A stretch of 64,000 nucleotides of DNA, from contig NZ_FQVJ01000002.1 of the NCBI RefSeq assembly GCF_900129125.1, positions 62,001-126,000 on the forward strand, in the 5' to 3' direction. Below, piece after piece: positions 53,154-63,443 of this stretch; positions within the stretch are counted from its first letter, which is position 1, and every line of letters starts with the position of its first letter. This DNA is from Acidocella aminolytica 101 = DSM 11237 (GTDB lineage Bacteria; Pseudomonadota; Alphaproteobacteria; Acetobacterales; Acetobacteraceae). The notes beneath the pieces were generated by a model that had not been told where the DNA came from, did no database searches, and saw nothing but the letters and a program-made list of their open reading frames with translations. Position numbers and translations under genes: made by a program.

Positions 53154-53769
53154 AGTTCAAAAGCTTCTTGGCTTGGGCGGATAGCCGGTGTCGCATCAAT
53201 TCGCGTTGAGCAGCCAAGGTGTTTGCCATCCAATTAATCATTACATAGCGCCTAACCCCGACATAGGGCTCATGCCCATGGAAGGAATTGTTTGAACGTT
53301 GAAAGGCCACCAGAGTGCCCAAGGCGGGCGGCACTTCGGTAATCATGTCATTCAGGTCCGTGCCGTTACGCAGTAAGCGGAGCCGTCCGCCCTGGGCTTG
53401 CCAGTCTTCATTAAAATAGAGCAGGGCGGTTACCAGCTTGGCTTCGCTGTCAGTGTGGATACGCCCATCTTTCTCCTGCGCTCGGCCCCGAAGCGTGACC
53501 ATTGTGGGGCGGCCTCTCAGATCCTGGCCAAATTTTTCAGAAAATGCGTCTGTCATTTCTGGACTGGTTAATTCACGGATAAGTTCTTTGAATGCGGGCC
53601 CCGGCCGGGTGGCTTCAACGGGCAGTAAACCGGCATGTTCAATAGTGGGAAAGTCCCGCGACGTATCCGCCGCCCGGTCTGGTGCTATGAATCCGCTGAC
53701 AACCATATGTTTAAACGGCGTTGCGGTTATGGCTGTACGCCGGAAAGCCCCCAGGTCCAGAATTGGCAT
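53146..53769 (-). CDS. 2OG-Fe(II) oxygenase (first of a pair)
   Basis: 207 residues from ATG 53769 (a TTG lies two codons before, nearer the AAAGGG box). HxD in GRIHTDSEAKLV, distal His in NSFHGHEPYVGVRRYV, with the Arg two after Gly-Val. The fold plan is as in its neighbour but the sequences are well diverged. The pair is translationally coupled. Divergent from the PilZ-like gene. Confidence 0.85.
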   Translation of the reverse strand: MPILDLGAFRRTAITATPFKHMVVSGFIAPDRAADTSRDFPTIEHAGLLPVEATRPGPAFKELIRELTSPEMTDAFSEKFGQDLRGRPTMVTLRGRAQEKDGRIHTDSEAKLVTALLYFNEDWQAQGGRLRLLRNGTDLNDMITEVPPALGTLVAFQRSNNSFHGHEPYVGVRRYVMINWMANTLAAQRELMRHRLSAQAKKLLNYA

Positions 53770-53964
53770 GCTCAAAATTCCCTTTAAACAGGTTCCGCTT
53801 GGGCGTTTCGCGGCTATTCTTCATTGACCTGCATCAAGGCTCCGCATGTAATGCGTGAAGTCCTTCAATCTTCCTTAACTGTTTTGTGGCCAAGAATGGG
53901 TTGGCGTCTTGCCGAGGCTTGATGCTTGGTTTGGTGTTTAACGTAAGGTCTCAAAGGAAGGCTG

Positions 53965-54492
53965 ATGCTCTCCAGCAAATTACCGCCGTCAGCTTTTAAA
54001 GCCGGGGAGATGACAAGCGCCATGCTGGCGGAACGACGTGGGACTGTTCGAACACCGGTTATCAAGAGCGCCAAGCTGCTTGTGGGCCAGGGATATAGCC
54101 AAGCTGTCTATAATTGCCTCGTGCTGGATGAGTCGAATGATGGTGCGTTGGTTGACCTCGGCATGGCGTGCAGCCTGCCAGAAGACGTAATTTTGCAGCT
54201 TTTTGGTGGCGTTGCCCGAAAAGCCAAGCAGCGTTGGTCCGCTGGCAGTAAGGTTGGGTTAGAGTTTGTGGGGGAGCAGCTTGTTTCTGCCGAAGCTTCA
54301 CAGGAAATGGTTGAAATTGCTCACTCCATCCGCGCAAGGTGCTTGCTAGCTGGTATCGCGGCTCTGAGAGAAAGAAATTTTTTCTCGCATAGCGGCCTCC
54401 GTACAGCTGCGGAGAATGCTGAGTCGGCCTTTTATAAGTTGGAGGACATTCTGCGAGACCCTTTGATGTCGGTTCAGTCTGAAAAAGAATGA
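53965..54492 (+). CDS. PilZ-domain-like protein
   Basis: 175 residues, AAAGGAAG box. A weak PilZ pattern: ERRGTVRTPVIKSAKLL (R...R), LVLDESNDGALVDL (the D.S..G segment) and SAGSKVGLEFVG. This fold binds cyclic di-GMP, but the Arg/Ser motif is imperfect, so binding is not assured. A helical tail (about 115-175) follows. It could link c-di-GMP to surface or motility functions; no partner gene is adjacent. Confidence 0.6.
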   Translation: MLSSKLPPSAFKAGEMTSAMLAERRGTVRTPVIKSAKLLVGQGYSQAVYNCLVLDESNDGALVDLGMACSLPEDVILQLFGGVARKAKQRWSAGSKVGLEFVGEQLVSAEASQEMVEIAHSIRARCLLAGIAALRERNFFSHSGLRTAAENAESAFYKLEDILRDPLMSVQSEKE

Positions 54493-54643
54493 ACTGTGTA
54501 TTTATCTAGTGCAATTTCTATAAAAACATTTTAAATCAACATTATAAGTTGAATCATTAAGCGTAGAGAATAGCAACTGCGCTCGATCTACGCTTGCCTT
54601 GCTAGGTGCCCTTCGGCACATAGGCACGGCACGGAGGACTGGC

Positions 54644-55129
54644 ATGAAGATTTTTACTCCGGCCCTTGTGGCCGGTTTGTTCGTTGGGCATCTGGCTTTT
54701 GCGCAAACGGTGAATGACGATCCCACAGGTCCGCAGCCCAAGCTGCCAACCGAGCCCCTTCAGATTAAAACCGTCACTGGGAAGACGTACGACTTCACCG
54801 TGGAACTGCCCACGACTCCGCAGGAGCAGGCGACGGGCGAGATGTTCCGTACATCTATCCCCGCCAACGAGGGGATGCTGTTTGTCTGGACCAAGCCGCA
54901 AGTCTCGCAGATGTGGATGAAAAACTGTCCTGTGCCTGAAGACATGGTCTTTATCGGCGCGGATGGAAAAATTGTCGCAATCGCGGAAAATACCGTTCCT
55001 TACTCGCTTAAAAACATTTCTTCTGGCGTGCCCGTTAAGGCGACTTTGGAGCTTCAAGGGGGCATAACAGCTAAATACAACATAAATGTTGGTGATCAGG
55101 TGATTGCCAAGCCCTTCTCGGGGAGCTAA
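54644..55129 (+). CDS. DUF192 family exported protein
   Basis: 161 residues from ATG 54644, with CGGAGG upstream. Signal peptide MKIFTPALVAGLFVGHLAFA|Q. The DUF192 core has EQATGEMFRTSIPANEGMLF, WMKNCPVPEDMVFIG and AIAENTVPYS. Periplasmic; function not known. Followed by tRNA-Pro 13 bases on. Confidence 0.9.
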   Translation: MKIFTPALVAGLFVGHLAFAQTVNDDPTGPQPKLPTEPLQIKTVTGKTYDFTVELPTTPQEQATGEMFRTSIPANEGMLFVWTKPQVSQMWMKNCPVPEDMVFIGADGKIVAIAENTVPYSLKNISSGVPVKATLELQGGITAKYNINVGDQVIAKPFSGS

Positions 55130-55142
55130 TCCCAAGGCAATT

Positions 55143-55219
55143 CGGGGCGTGGCGCAGCCTGGTAGCGCGCTTGTTTTGGGTACAAGAGGCCCCCGGTTCG
55201 AATCCGGGCGCCCCGACCA
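55143..55219 (+). tRNA. tRNA-Pro (anticodon TGG)
   Basis: 77 bases. Acceptor CGGGGCG/CGCCCCG, D-arm GCGC AGCCTGGTA GCGC, anticodon stem CTTGT/ACAAG around TTTGGGT (anticodon TGG at 55177-55179), T-arm CCCGG TTCGAAT CCGGG, and an encoded ACCA end. No introns. Confidence 0.96.
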
Positions 55220-55236
55220 GTCTGGAGTGGTTATGT

Positions 55237-55542
55237 ATGCGGGCTCGTATCTTTCTTCCTCCCAAATCGGCCATGCAGTCAGGCTTGGCCAGGACTCATC
55301 GCTGGGTTCTCCAGTATGAGCCGGAAAGGGCAAAGATCCGCGACCCTCTCATGGGTTGGACGGGGTCTGATGACATGCGCCAGCAGATTCGGCTGACTTT
55401 CGAGACTAGAGAAGCGGCGATTGCTTATGCCGAGGCGGAAGGAATTCCCTATGATGTGGAAATTCCTTCGGCTCGTATTAAAAAGCCAAAATCCTATGCG
55501 GATAACTTCCGGGCTGGCCGCAAGGAGAACTGGACCCACTAA
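55237..55542 (+). CDS. NDUFS4-like ETC complex I accessory subunit
   Basis: 101 residues from ATG 55237, with TGGAG upstream. ARIFLPPKSAMQSG, WVLQYEPERAKIRDPLMGW and YADNFRAGRKENWTH are the mitochondrial 18-kDa/AQDQ subunit signature shared by alphaproteobacteria. It stabilises NADH dehydrogenase I at its matrix arm. The gene stands outside the nuo operon, as usual. Confidence 0.95.
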   Translation: MRARIFLPPKSAMQSGLARTHRWVLQYEPERAKIRDPLMGWTGSDDMRQQIRLTFETREAAIAYAEAEGIPYDVEIPSARIKKPKSYADNFRAGRKENWTH

Positions 55543-55601
55543 CCCGGAATAGTCATGCCGGATGAAGTAACCGGGCTGGCTATAGCCCGTTAAGGACTGA
55601 G

Positions 55602-56453
55602 ATGAGCAAAATGCCAACCGCGCCCGAGTCGATTGCGACTGTGGGGGGTGTTCGATTCGGCAACGCTTTACCCCTGGCGTTAATTGCCGGTCCCTGCCAG
55701 ATTGAAAGCTCGGCCCATGCTTTTGAATGTGCAAGCGCCCTGAAAGAGATTGGAGAGCGGCTGGGTATTGGGCTGGTCTTTAAATCTTCCTTTGACAAAG
55801 CCAACCGCACTAGCCTCTCCGGCGCCCGCGGCGTAGGGCTTGATGCGGCGCTGCAAATATTTTCTGACATTAAAGCAAAGCTCGGCCTACCGCTTCTGAC
55901 TGACGTGCATGAGCGCGAGCAATGTGCTCCTGTGGCGGAGGTAGTTGATATTCTTCAAATTCCCGCATTTCTCTGCCGCCAGACGGATCTGCTGATTGCT
56001 GCCGCTGAAACAGGCGCCGTTGTGAATGTGAAAAAGGGGCAGTTTTTGGCCCCATGGGACATGAAGAATGTCGTGGCCAAGATCACAGGCTCAGGCAATC
56101 CGCGCGTGATGTTGACTGAACGCGGTACCAGCTTTGGTTATAATACGCTTGTTTCTGATTTCCGAGGTTTGCCGGTCATGGCGTCTTACGGCGCGCCGGT
56201 GATTTTTGACGCTACTCATTCCGTGCAGCAGCCGGGAGGGCAGGGCGGGTCTTCCGGTGGGCAGCGTGAGTTTGTTTCCGTACTAGCGCGCGCCGCCGTG
56301 GCGGTTGGCGTTGCTGGATTATTCATTGAAACGCACCCCGACCCCGACAATGCCCCCTCGGATGGTCCGAACATGATCGCGCTCAAAGACTTTGAAGCCT
56401 TGGTAAAAGGATTGATGGCCTTTGACCGTATTGCCAAGGGGCTGCAGGCTTGA
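55602..56453 (+). CDS. kdsA: KDO-8-phosphate synthase
   Basis: 283 residues. [28 protein letters not shown], and the late [14 protein letters not shown] mark DAHP-type aldolases of the KDO branch. The Cys/His metal ligands of the metal-dependent class are not obvious, so it may be the metal-free type. Joins PEP and arabinose-5-P for lipopolysaccharide KDO. AAGGA box; it runs straight into kdsD. The preceding six-bp hairpin (55572-55589) lacks a T tract. Confidence 0.96.
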   Translation: MSKMPTAPESIATVGGVRFGNALPLALIAGPCQIESSAHAFECASALKEIGERLGIGLVFKSSFDKANRTSLSGARGVGLDAALQIFSDIKAKLGLPLLTDVHEREQCAPVAEVVDILQIPAFLCRQTDLLIAAAETGAVVNVKKGQFLAPWDMKNVVAKITGSGNPRVMLTERGTSFGYNTLVSDFRGLPVMASYGAPVIFDATHSVQQPGGQGGSSGGQREFVSVLARAAVAVGVAGLFIETHPDPDNAPSDGPNMIALKDFEALVKGLMAFDRIAKGLQA

Positions 56454-57463
56454 GCGGCACAACTATCGAGCTTGGAGTTAACGCATCAGACAAACAAGCT
56501 GCCTTAGAACGGATGCTCAAGACCATCGACACTGAGCAGGCTGGGCTCGCCGCCTTGCGCCAAGCGCTGCATTCCGGTCTGGCCGATGCTTTCCTGCAGT
56601 CTGTTCTGGCCATTGAGCAAAGCGGTGGTTCGGTTGTGGTGACGGGCATGGGCAAGTCTGGTCATATCGCCCGTAAAATCGCAGCTACCTTGGCCAGCAC
56701 GGGCACGCACAGCCATTTTGTGCATCCAGCTGAAGCCAGCCATGGTGATCTGGGGATGATTGCCCCGCAGGATGTCGTGCTCGCATTGTCCTGGTCCGGC
56801 GAGGCGCCGGAGCTGGCCAATATCATTACCTATACACGCCGGTTTGGGAATAAGCTGATTGCCATAACGGCCCAGCCCGAGTCAGCGCTGGGAAGTGCGG
56901 CGGATATCGGGCTTTTCCTGCCAAAGGCTAAGGAAGCCTGCCCGAATGGTCTGGCGCCCACAACGAGCACAACCATGCAGCTTGTCGCGGGTGATGTCCT
57001 GGCGGTTTTGCTGCTGGAACGCCGGGGGTTTTCAGCGCATGATTTTAGCCGCTATCACCCGGGCGGTAAACTTGGCGCTCAGCTTTTGACGGTGCGTCAG
57101 TTGATGCATAAAGGGGAAGAGATTCCTCTTGTGCGTTTGGGCACGATGCTCAGCGAAGCTATAGTGGAAATGACATCAAAACGCTTTGGTATCGCTGGGG
57201 TTGTCGATAGCTCGGGCGCCTTAATTGGGGTGCTCACGGACGGTGATTTACGACGCGCCTTTCAGGCAGGCTTTCACGATATGATTGTTGATAATGCCAT
57301 GGGGCGCCGCCACGCTCCCCAGACGATTACGGCGGATAGCATGGCCGCTCAGGGCTTGGCTCGCATGAGCGATTCTCAAATTACCTGTATGTTCGTTGTT
57401 CAGGACTGCAAGCCAATCGGCTTGTTGCATATTCATGACCTGTTGCGGGCAGGGGTTGCCTAA
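56450..57463 (+). CDS. kdsD: Arabinose-5-phosphate isomerase (KpsF/GutQ/KdsD family)
   Basis: 337 residues from TTG 56450, which overlaps the kdsA stop (TTGA). SIS domain (about 35-200; [30 protein letters not shown]) and two CBS domains (about 215-335). Makes arabinose-5-P for KdsA. The KdsA-KdsD pairing supports KDO synthesis rather than capsule-specific KpsF. Confidence 0.93.
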   Translation: MSGTTIELGVNASDKQAALERMLKTIDTEQAGLAALRQALHSGLADAFLQSVLAIEQSGGSVVVTGMGKSGHIARKIAATLASTGTHSHFVHPAEASHGDLGMIAPQDVVLALSWSGEAPELANIITYTRRFGNKLIAITAQPESALGSAADIGLFLPKAKEACPNGLAPTTSTTMQLVAGDVLAVLLLERRGFSAHDFSRYHPGGKLGAQLLTVRQLMHKGEEIPLVRLGTMLSEAIVEMTSKRFGIAGVVDSSGALIGVLTDGDLRRAFQAGFHDMIVDNAMGRRHAPQTITADSMAAQGLARMSDSQITCMFVVQDCKPIGLLHIHDLLRAGVA

Positions 57464-58588
57464 AAGTAGCCCCGCCCACGTCGGCAAACCTTTTCAATGC
57501 GTCTTCGTTAGAGCAAGCGCATTGTCAGCTTTTTCCCTTTTTCCGGCTTCAGCCTGGGGTTGTGCCTCAGTTTGACCGGTTGAGTTGGGGGCTGAGCTTC
57601 GTGGGTCACGGAGAGTGACCGTATGGTCTACCCGCCGGAACCGTGGCACGGCCCAAAGGGTTAAGCCATTTAAAGCGTGGCTATTCATGAAAACTGCCTC
57701 TCTAACCCTAAAGTTGTGCGCGTTCCCTGCGTAATAGGGGATTTCATCTGGCTGGAATATAGACGGAAATGTTAAATTCTCTTTTATGGAGTAAATTTAT
57801 TCTAAGTTAGCCGGTGATTGTTAAAAAATATGGAAATTTTTTGCCTTTAAATCGGGTTGCGAGATCAGAGTTTTTGCTTTGATTCCGCAATTTAACCGTG
57901 TTGGCGCCATCTGCCCGTCTCGCCAGTCCGGCGGGCATGGTGCGAACGCCATTGAGTGCTTTTGTCGAGCAGCTCGCCATTATTGGGGTTGAACCAGCTT
58001 GTCGAGCTGAGAAATATGACTTTCGATGGCTACCCCCGCCTTGTGGCGGTGAAAAGCCTATTCCGGCGTGCAGTGGAGAGTGATGACCAAAACATCCCAC
58101 AATTTGATCGAAAACCTCGTTGGCTTTGGTAAACCCGGTCTCGTAAGGCAATTAAGAGCGCTCTCACATGCGCTGTATACCGGCTGCAAAAGCAGGCGGA
58201 ATGTTCCACTCGTTCCAGGGTGTTCTTAAAATTTTTCTCATATGTTGCATGAGCGAGGTGACGGCATCTTTGGGTTCGCGAATCCTGACCATGAGTCGCG
58301 CTGACTAGATTTCAAGAAGCCTCGCCAGCCCTGGTGAGCGGGCATGGCAATTAATAATAGCCCTGCCGGCAGGCAGCTTTGCTAGATGTGAGCATGTTTC
58401 AACAAAGGCGCTTTGCAGGGGCTGTGTTGGAGATAACTCCGCAGCTACGTCCCGGATTGCGTTGAACAACCATGTCGCGCCGCTGGTATACTTGGCTATG
58501 CACCAAGTCAGCCAGCGCTTCGAAGGAAGAGGGAGCATATGGTGACTTTACCATTCAACTGCTAAGAAGCTGGCCCATGACAGGTTTA
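57464..58588. other. Gene-poor stretch between kdsD and yicC
   Basis: About 1.1 kb with no recognisable gene. 57700-57850 is AT-rich. Several short readings exist on both strands (for example 57807-58151 minus, 58083-58229 plus with a GGAG box, 58305-58538 minus), none with a known domain. It may be a decayed gene or a long untranslated/regulatory region. No terminal inverted repeats or transposase motif were seen. Confidence 0.5.
57494..57688 (-). CDS. Possible small protein, unknown
   Basis: 64 residues, MNSHALNGLTLWAVPRFRR to ALALTKTH, with a GAGAGG box before ATG 57688. The C-terminal half is Gln/Ala/Lys-rich. No homologue is recognised; it may be spurious. Confidence 0.25.
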   Translation of the reverse strand: MNSHALNGLTLWAVPRFRRVDHTVTLRDPRSSAPNSTGQTEAQPQAEAGKREKADNALALTKTH

Positions 58589-59479
58589 GTGCGGATTGTC
58601 TCGATGACGGGTTTTGCCCGTGCACAGGGGGAGTATGGCCCCAATAGCTTCATCTGGGAGCTGCGTAGCGTAAATGGGCGTGGGCTGGATGTGAAGCTGC
58701 GCTTGCCCTCGGGGCTCGAGGGGCTGGAATTTCCCTTGCGCGAGATGGCGGCGAAGATATTCAAACGCGGAAACATCTCCGGCTCCCTCACGCTCAAGCG
58801 TGAGGTGGCGGGTGCGATTCAACCTGATTTGGAGGTGCTGGAGAAGGTCAAACGGTTGGCCGTTGAGCTGGCGGCTTCAATTCCCGGCGCTTTGCCGCCC
58901 CGGGCGGAGTTGCTTTTGGGACTGCCAGGGGTGATGCGCACCGCCTGTACTCAGGATGAAAGCGAAGACGAACGCACAGCCATGGCGAATGCGGTAAAGC
59001 AGGCTTTTGCACAAGCCTTGGATGGCTTGGCGAAGGCGCGCGCGGCCGAAGGCCAAAAACTAGCCGCGATTGCCAAAATCAACCTGGACGAAATCGGAGA
59101 CTTATACTGTCGGGCCTGCACCGAGGCCGCGAGGCAGCCTGAATTGCATCGCGCTCGGCTAACCGCCCAGCTTGCGGATCTGCTCGGAAACACCCAGGGG
59201 CTCCCTGAAGACCGTCTGGCACAGGAGATCGCTATGCTGGCCACCAAATCCGATGTGCGGGAGGAGCTAGACCGGTTGGCGGCCCATATTGCTACCGCGA
59301 AAGCCTTGCTGGCTGATGGTGCTGGGGTCGGCCGAAAGCTCGACTTCTTGATGCAGGAATTTAATCGCGAAGCGAACACGTTATGCAGCAAATCAGCGTC
59401 CACGGAACTCACCAACCTGGGGCTTGCCCTCAAAGCCGCTATCGAGCAGCTGCGCGAACAGGTGCAGAACGTTGAGTAG
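58589..59479 (+). CDS. yicC: YicC-family endoribonuclease-like protein
   Basis: About 296 residues from GTG 58589, giving MRIVSMTGFARAQG, which agrees with the usual MIRSMTGFAR start; ATG 58604 is an alternative. N-terminal YicC_N region (WELRSVNGRGLDVKLRLP) and the DUF1732 C-terminus (GRKLDFLMQEFNREANTLCSKS). YicC members cleave or modulate RNA. Precedes gmk, as in many bacteria. Confidence 0.93.
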   Translation: MRIVSMTGFARAQGEYGPNSFIWELRSVNGRGLDVKLRLPSGLEGLEFPLREMAAKIFKRGNISGSLTLKREVAGAIQPDLEVLEKVKRLAVELAASIPGALPPRAELLLGLPGVMRTACTQDESEDERTAMANAVKQAFAQALDGLAKARAAEGQKLAAIAKINLDEIGDLYCRACTEAARQPELHRARLTAQLADLLGNTQGLPEDRLAQEIAMLATKSDVREELDRLAAHIATAKALLADGAGVGRKLDFLMQEFNREANTLCSKSASTELTNLGLALKAAIEQLREQVQNVE

Positions 59480-60062
59480 GCGCGGGCTCTGCTTGGTGCT
59501 GGCCGCCCCCTCGGGGGCCGGTAAAACCACCCTTTCCAGGGCCCTTCTGGAGATTGATGATCAGCTTTCCCTTTCGGTCAGCGTCACCACGCGCGACCGT
59601 CGGCCGGGGGAAAAAGAGGGTAAACATTACTTCTTCATCTCACAGGAAAAATTTGACGAGATGGTGGAACAAGGCGAACTGTTGGAATATGCGCGTGTGT
59701 TTGGCCGCTCTTACGGCACGCCCCGTGGCCCTGTTGAAGAGGCATTAAAGGCTGGCAGGGACGTGATGTTCGATATCGACTGGCAGGGGTTTAGGCAGTT
59801 GCGCGCTGCCTTGGGGGATGATGTGGTCGGCGTATTTATCAGGCCGCCCTCCCTGGAAGTTTTGCATAACCGTTTGGTCAAGCGCGGAGACAGCGCTGAA
59901 CAAGTCGCCAACCGCATGATTCACGCAGAGGCTGAAATCAGCCATGCCGGGGAGTTCGACTATATCGTCGAAAACCGTGACCTTGATATAGCTCTCGCGG
60001 ATATTCGTGCCATCCTGCGAGCCAGCCGATTGCAAACTAAACGCCAGACAGTCGAAGGGTAA
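59472..60062 (+). CDS. gmk: Guanylate kinase
   Basis: 196 residues from TTG 59472, overlapping the yicC stop by 8 bases; the 16-residue longer TTG reading looks non-native. P-loop APSGAGKTTLSRALL, SVTTRDRRPGEKEGKHYFF (GMP site), DIDWQGFRQLR. Phosphorylates GMP to GDP. Confidence 0.95.
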   Translation: MSRRGLCLVLAAPSGAGKTTLSRALLEIDDQLSLSVSVTTRDRRPGEKEGKHYFFISQEKFDEMVEQGELLEYARVFGRSYGTPRGPVEEALKAGRDVMFDIDWQGFRQLRAALGDDVVGVFIRPPSLEVLHNRLVKRGDSAEQVANRMIHAEAEISHAGEFDYIVENRDLDIALADIRAILRASRLQTKRQTVEG

Positions 60063-60086
60063 GCATTCCAGCGCGGGGTCGTGATT

Positions 60087-60115
60087 TGTAAAGCCCCTGT
60101 ACGCATGCTATAAAT
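60087..60115 (+). promoter_or_regulatory. Candidate promoter of gyrA
   Basis: TTGTAA (60087-60092), 17 bases, TATAAA (60110-60115), about 97 bases before the gyrA ATG. A run of eight T follows at about 60130. Confidence 0.5.
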
Positions 60116-60211
60116 CGCTTAGAATGCGGATTTTTTTTGCCTGTAAAATCAATCTATTGGGGCTGTATGCGGCGCTCGCCGCAAGCCATAACCGCGACTC
60201 TTTGAGCTGAT

Positions 60212-62944
60212 ATGACCGATATTACTGACGAACCCGGTGCGGGTCCTCTGGTTCCACGCGGGCAGGAGCCTGTTTCCATCGAACAGGAGATGCGTAAATC
60301 CTATTTGGATTACGCCATGTCGGTCATTGTTTCGCGCGCCTTGCCGGACGCGCGGGACGGGCTGAAGCCGGTCCATCGTCGTATTCTCTATGCGATGAAT
60401 GAAGCCGGTAACACACCGGAAAAGCCTTATCGTAAATCCGCGCGAATGACCGGTGACGTGATGGGTACCTACCATCCGCACGGTGACAGCGCGATTTATC
60501 TTTCAGCCGTGCGTATGGCGCAGGAATTCTCCATGCGTTTGCCGCTGATCGACGGTCAGGGGAATTTTGGCTCCATCGACGGCGATATGCCCGCTGCGAT
60601 GCGTTATACGGAAATGCGTCTGGCGCCTGCAGCAATGCTGCTGTTGCAGGATATCGACAAAGATACTGTCGATTTCCAGCCGAACTATGATGAAAGCGAG
60701 CAGGAGCCGCGCGTCCTCCCTGCCGCGTTTCCAAACCTGCTGATCAATGGTTCCAACGGTATTGCTGTGGGTATGGCCACGAATATTCCGCCGCATAATC
60801 CAACAGAGATTATGGACGCGGTGTTGGCGATGATCGCCAATCCGGAAATTTCTTTGGAAGAGCTGATGAAGATCGTGCCCGGGCCGGATTTTCCGACCTC
60901 TGGCATTATCCTGGGGCGCTCTGGCATCCGTAATGCGTTCGAGACGGGCAAGGGCTCCATCATCATGCGGGCACGGGCGACGATTGAGGAAATTCGTAAA
61001 GACCGCGACGCCATCATCGTTACGGAAATTCCGTATCAGGTGAACAAATCCACGCTGCTGGAGCGTATTGCGGAACTTGTCCGTGCCAAGGATATCGAAG
61101 GCATCGCGGACTTGCGTGACGAATCTGACCGTGAAGGTATGCGCATTGTTATCGAGCTAAAGCGCGATGCCACGGGGGAGGTCGTTCTCAACCAGCTCTA
61201 TCGTCTAACCCAGTTGCAGCAGAGCTTCGGCATCAACATGCTCGCGCTGGACCGCGGCAAGCCCCGTCAGATGGGGCTGAAAGAGTTACTTGGTCTGTTC
61301 ATTGAGTTCCGCGAAGAGGTGGTTCTCCGCCGGGCGCGGTTTGATCTCAACAAGGCCCGTGATCGTGCGCATTTGTTAATCGGTCTGGGAATCGCGGTTG
61401 CGAATATAGACGAGGTGATTCGGATCATCCGCAGTGCCCCGGACTCCAACAGCGCTCGTGCAGCTCTCATGGAACGCGACTGGCCGGCTGAGAATATTCT
61501 GCCATTGCTCGCGTTGGTGGATGATGCAGGCAATATTGTTTCCGAAGACAACACCATCAAACTAACAGATGCGCAGGCGCGTGGTATTCTGGAACTGCGC
61601 CTAGCTCGTCTGACTGGCCTCGAGCGTGAGAAAATTCAGGCTGAGCTGTCGGAAGTCTCTGAAAAGATCAAGGAGTTTCTGGAGATCATTGGCAGCCGCA
61701 TCCGCCGTCTTGAGGTGATGCAGGCGGAGGTCGTCGCGGCCAAAGCCAAGATCGAAAGCCCACGCAAATCTTCCATTGAGGATGTGGACGCTGACCTTGA
61801 CGATGAAAGCCTGATTGAACCCGGCCAGATGGTAATCACGCTGACGCGTGATGGTTTTATCAAGCGCACGCCGCTGGAAGTTTTCCGACAGCAGAATCGG
61901 GGTGGGCGTGGGCGCTCAGCGGCGGCAACGCGCGGGGATGATATTGTCACCCGCAGCTTTAATGCTCATACGCATCAATTCGTCCTGTTCTTCTCCTCAG
62001 GCGGCAAGGTTTATCGTGAAAAAGTATGGCGTTTGCCGGAGGCGGCCGCCAATACGAAAGGCCGGGCGTTGGTGAATCTCCTGCCGGATCTAGGGGGCGA
62101 TCAAATCACCACCGTGTTGCCTTTGCCCCAGGATGAAACGCTTTGGGAGAACCTACATCTCGTGTTTGCCACCTCGTCAGGCAATGTGCGCCGTAACCGG
62201 CTGGCGGACTTTAAGAATGTCCGCGCTTCCGGCCTGATTGCGATGAAGCTGGATGAGGGCGATCATCTCATTGGCGTTGCAACCTGCCGTGATGGAGATG
62301 ACGTGTTCCTCGCAACTAAGCTCGGGCGTTGCATCCGTTTCCAAATTACGGACGAGACGCTCCGTGTGTTCTCCGGTCGTGATTCTACAGGCGTGCGCGG
62401 CATCAAACTGAGTAAGGATGATGAGGTGATGAGCCTATGTGTGCTACGCCATGTGGAAGCCAGCATGGAAGAACGCAGTGCTTATCTCAAGCAACGTAAT
62501 AGCGGCGCGGATGAAGATGACGCAGCAGCGGAAGACGCCGAAGAAGCTGTGGATGAAGTGACCCTGTCCGAAGGTCGTGTCAGTGAGCTCGCCGATGGGG
62601 AAGAGATCATTCTCACAGTCACGGATTCCGGCTTTGGCAAGCGCAGCTCGGCTTACGAATATCGCGTTACCGGGCGCGGCGGCCAAGGTGTTGCCAACAT
62701 CACCCTCAACCCGCGCCGTAATGGAAAAGCCGTGGCTGCAAGCTTTGCGGTGCGGCCCGGTGATGATGTGATGCTGGTTACCGATGGCGGCCGTCTTATT
62801 CGCGTGCCCGCGGATCAGGTCCGTCTCACGGGGCGTGCGGCCATGGGCGTCACGCTTTTCCGACTCGATGATGATGAGCGCGTGACGAGCGTGTTTCCGG
62901 TGCTTGAGGATGACCAGGAGCCCGAGGCGAATGAAGATGGTTGA
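60212..62944 (+). CDS. gyrA: DNA gyrase subunit A
   Basis: 910 residues. Winged-helix domain with catalytic Tyr132 ([10 protein letters not shown]) and the quinolone-determining region [16 protein letters not shown]; the tower and coiled coil follow, then the six-bladed beta-pinwheel (gyrA box [12 protein letters not shown] at about 570, and [10 protein letters not shown]). An acidic insert ([17 protein letters not shown], near 770) lies between blades. Makes negative supercoils with GyrB. The E. coli Asp87 position is Leu97 here. The GyrA box marks gyrase rather than ParC. Confidence 0.97.
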   Translation: MTDITDEPGAGPLVPRGQEPVSIEQEMRKSYLDYAMSVIVSRALPDARDGLKPVHRRILYAMNEAGNTPEKPYRKSARMTGDVMGTYHPHGDSAIYLSAVRMAQEFSMRLPLIDGQGNFGSIDGDMPAAMRYTEMRLAPAAMLLLQDIDKDTVDFQPNYDESEQEPRVLPAAFPNLLINGSNGIAVGMATNIPPHNPTEIMDAVLAMIANPEISLEELMKIVPGPDFPTSGIILGRSGIRNAFETGKGSIIMRARATIEEIRKDRDAIIVTEIPYQVNKSTLLERIAELVRAKDIEGIADLRDESDREGMRIVIELKRDATGEVVLNQLYRLTQLQQSFGINMLALDRGKPRQMGLKELLGLFIEFREEVVLRRARFDLNKARDRAHLLIGLGIAVANIDEVIRIIRSAPDSNSARAALMERDWPAENILPLLALVDDAGNIVSEDNTIKLTDAQARGILELRLARLTGLEREKIQAELSEVSEKIKEFLEIIGSRIRRLEVMQAEVVAAKAKIESPRKSSIEDVDADLDDESLIEPGQMVITLTRDGFIKRTPLEVFRQQNRGGRGRSAAATRGDDIVTRSFNAHTHQFVLFFSSGGKVYREKVWRLPEAAANTKGRALVNLLPDLGGDQITTVLPLPQDETLWENLHLVFATSSGNVRRNRLADFKNVRASGLIAMKLDEGDHLIGVATCRDGDDVFLATKLGRCIRFQITDETLRVFSGRDSTGVRGIKLSKDDEVMSLCVLRHVEASMEERSAYLKQRNSGADEDDAAAEDAEEAVDEVTLSEGRVSELADGEEIILTVTDSGFGKRSSAYEYRVTGRGGQGVANITLNPRRNGKAVAASFAVRPGDDVMLVTDGGRLIRVPADQVRLTGRAAMGVTLFRLDDDERVTSVFPVLEDDQEPEANEDG

Positions 62945-63443
62945 GCGAATCGCGCTTTACCCGGGAACATTTGACCCTATCACCAACGGACATATCGATA
63001 TCATTACCCGCGCCGCCAGGCTGGTGGACAAGCTGGTCATTGGTGTCGCCGTGAATGTTGGAAAGGGGCCAATTTTTTCCCTGGAGGAGCGTGTCGAGCT
63101 CGTTCAGGCGGAAGTTGCCCCCGTCGCCGCGAAAGCGGGCATCACAGTTGAGGTGCATCCTTTCTCAACCTTGCTCATCGATTTTGCGCGGGATGTTGGT
63201 GCAAAAATGATCGTCCGTGGTCTGCGTGCCGTTTCAGACTTTGATTACGAGTTCCAGATGGCTGGGATGAATTACCGATTAGATTCTGAAATCGAAACGG
63301 TATTTCTGATGGCTACCGAGCGTCACCAGTTTATTTCATCGCGCTTTGTGAAAGATATCGCGGCTTTTGGCGGTGATATCTCTTCTTTCGTCCCACAACT
63401 CACTAACGAGAAAACCAAGGCGAAACTGAAAGGGAACGCATGA
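62937..63443 (+). CDS. coaD: Phosphopantetheine adenylyltransferase
   Basis: 168 residues from ATG 62937 (ATG 62931 is two codons earlier); overlaps gyrA by 8. [16 protein letters not shown] and the late [16 protein letters not shown] are the nucleotidyltransferase motifs. Fourth step of CoA synthesis. Confidence 0.96.
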   Translation: MVERIALYPGTFDPITNGHIDIITRAARLVDKLVIGVAVNVGKGPIFSLEERVELVQAEVAPVAAKAGITVEVHPFSTLLIDFARDVGAKMIVRGLRAVSDFDYEFQMAGMNYRLDSEIETVFLMATERHQFISSRFVKDIAAFGGDISSFVPQLTNEKTKAKLKGNA

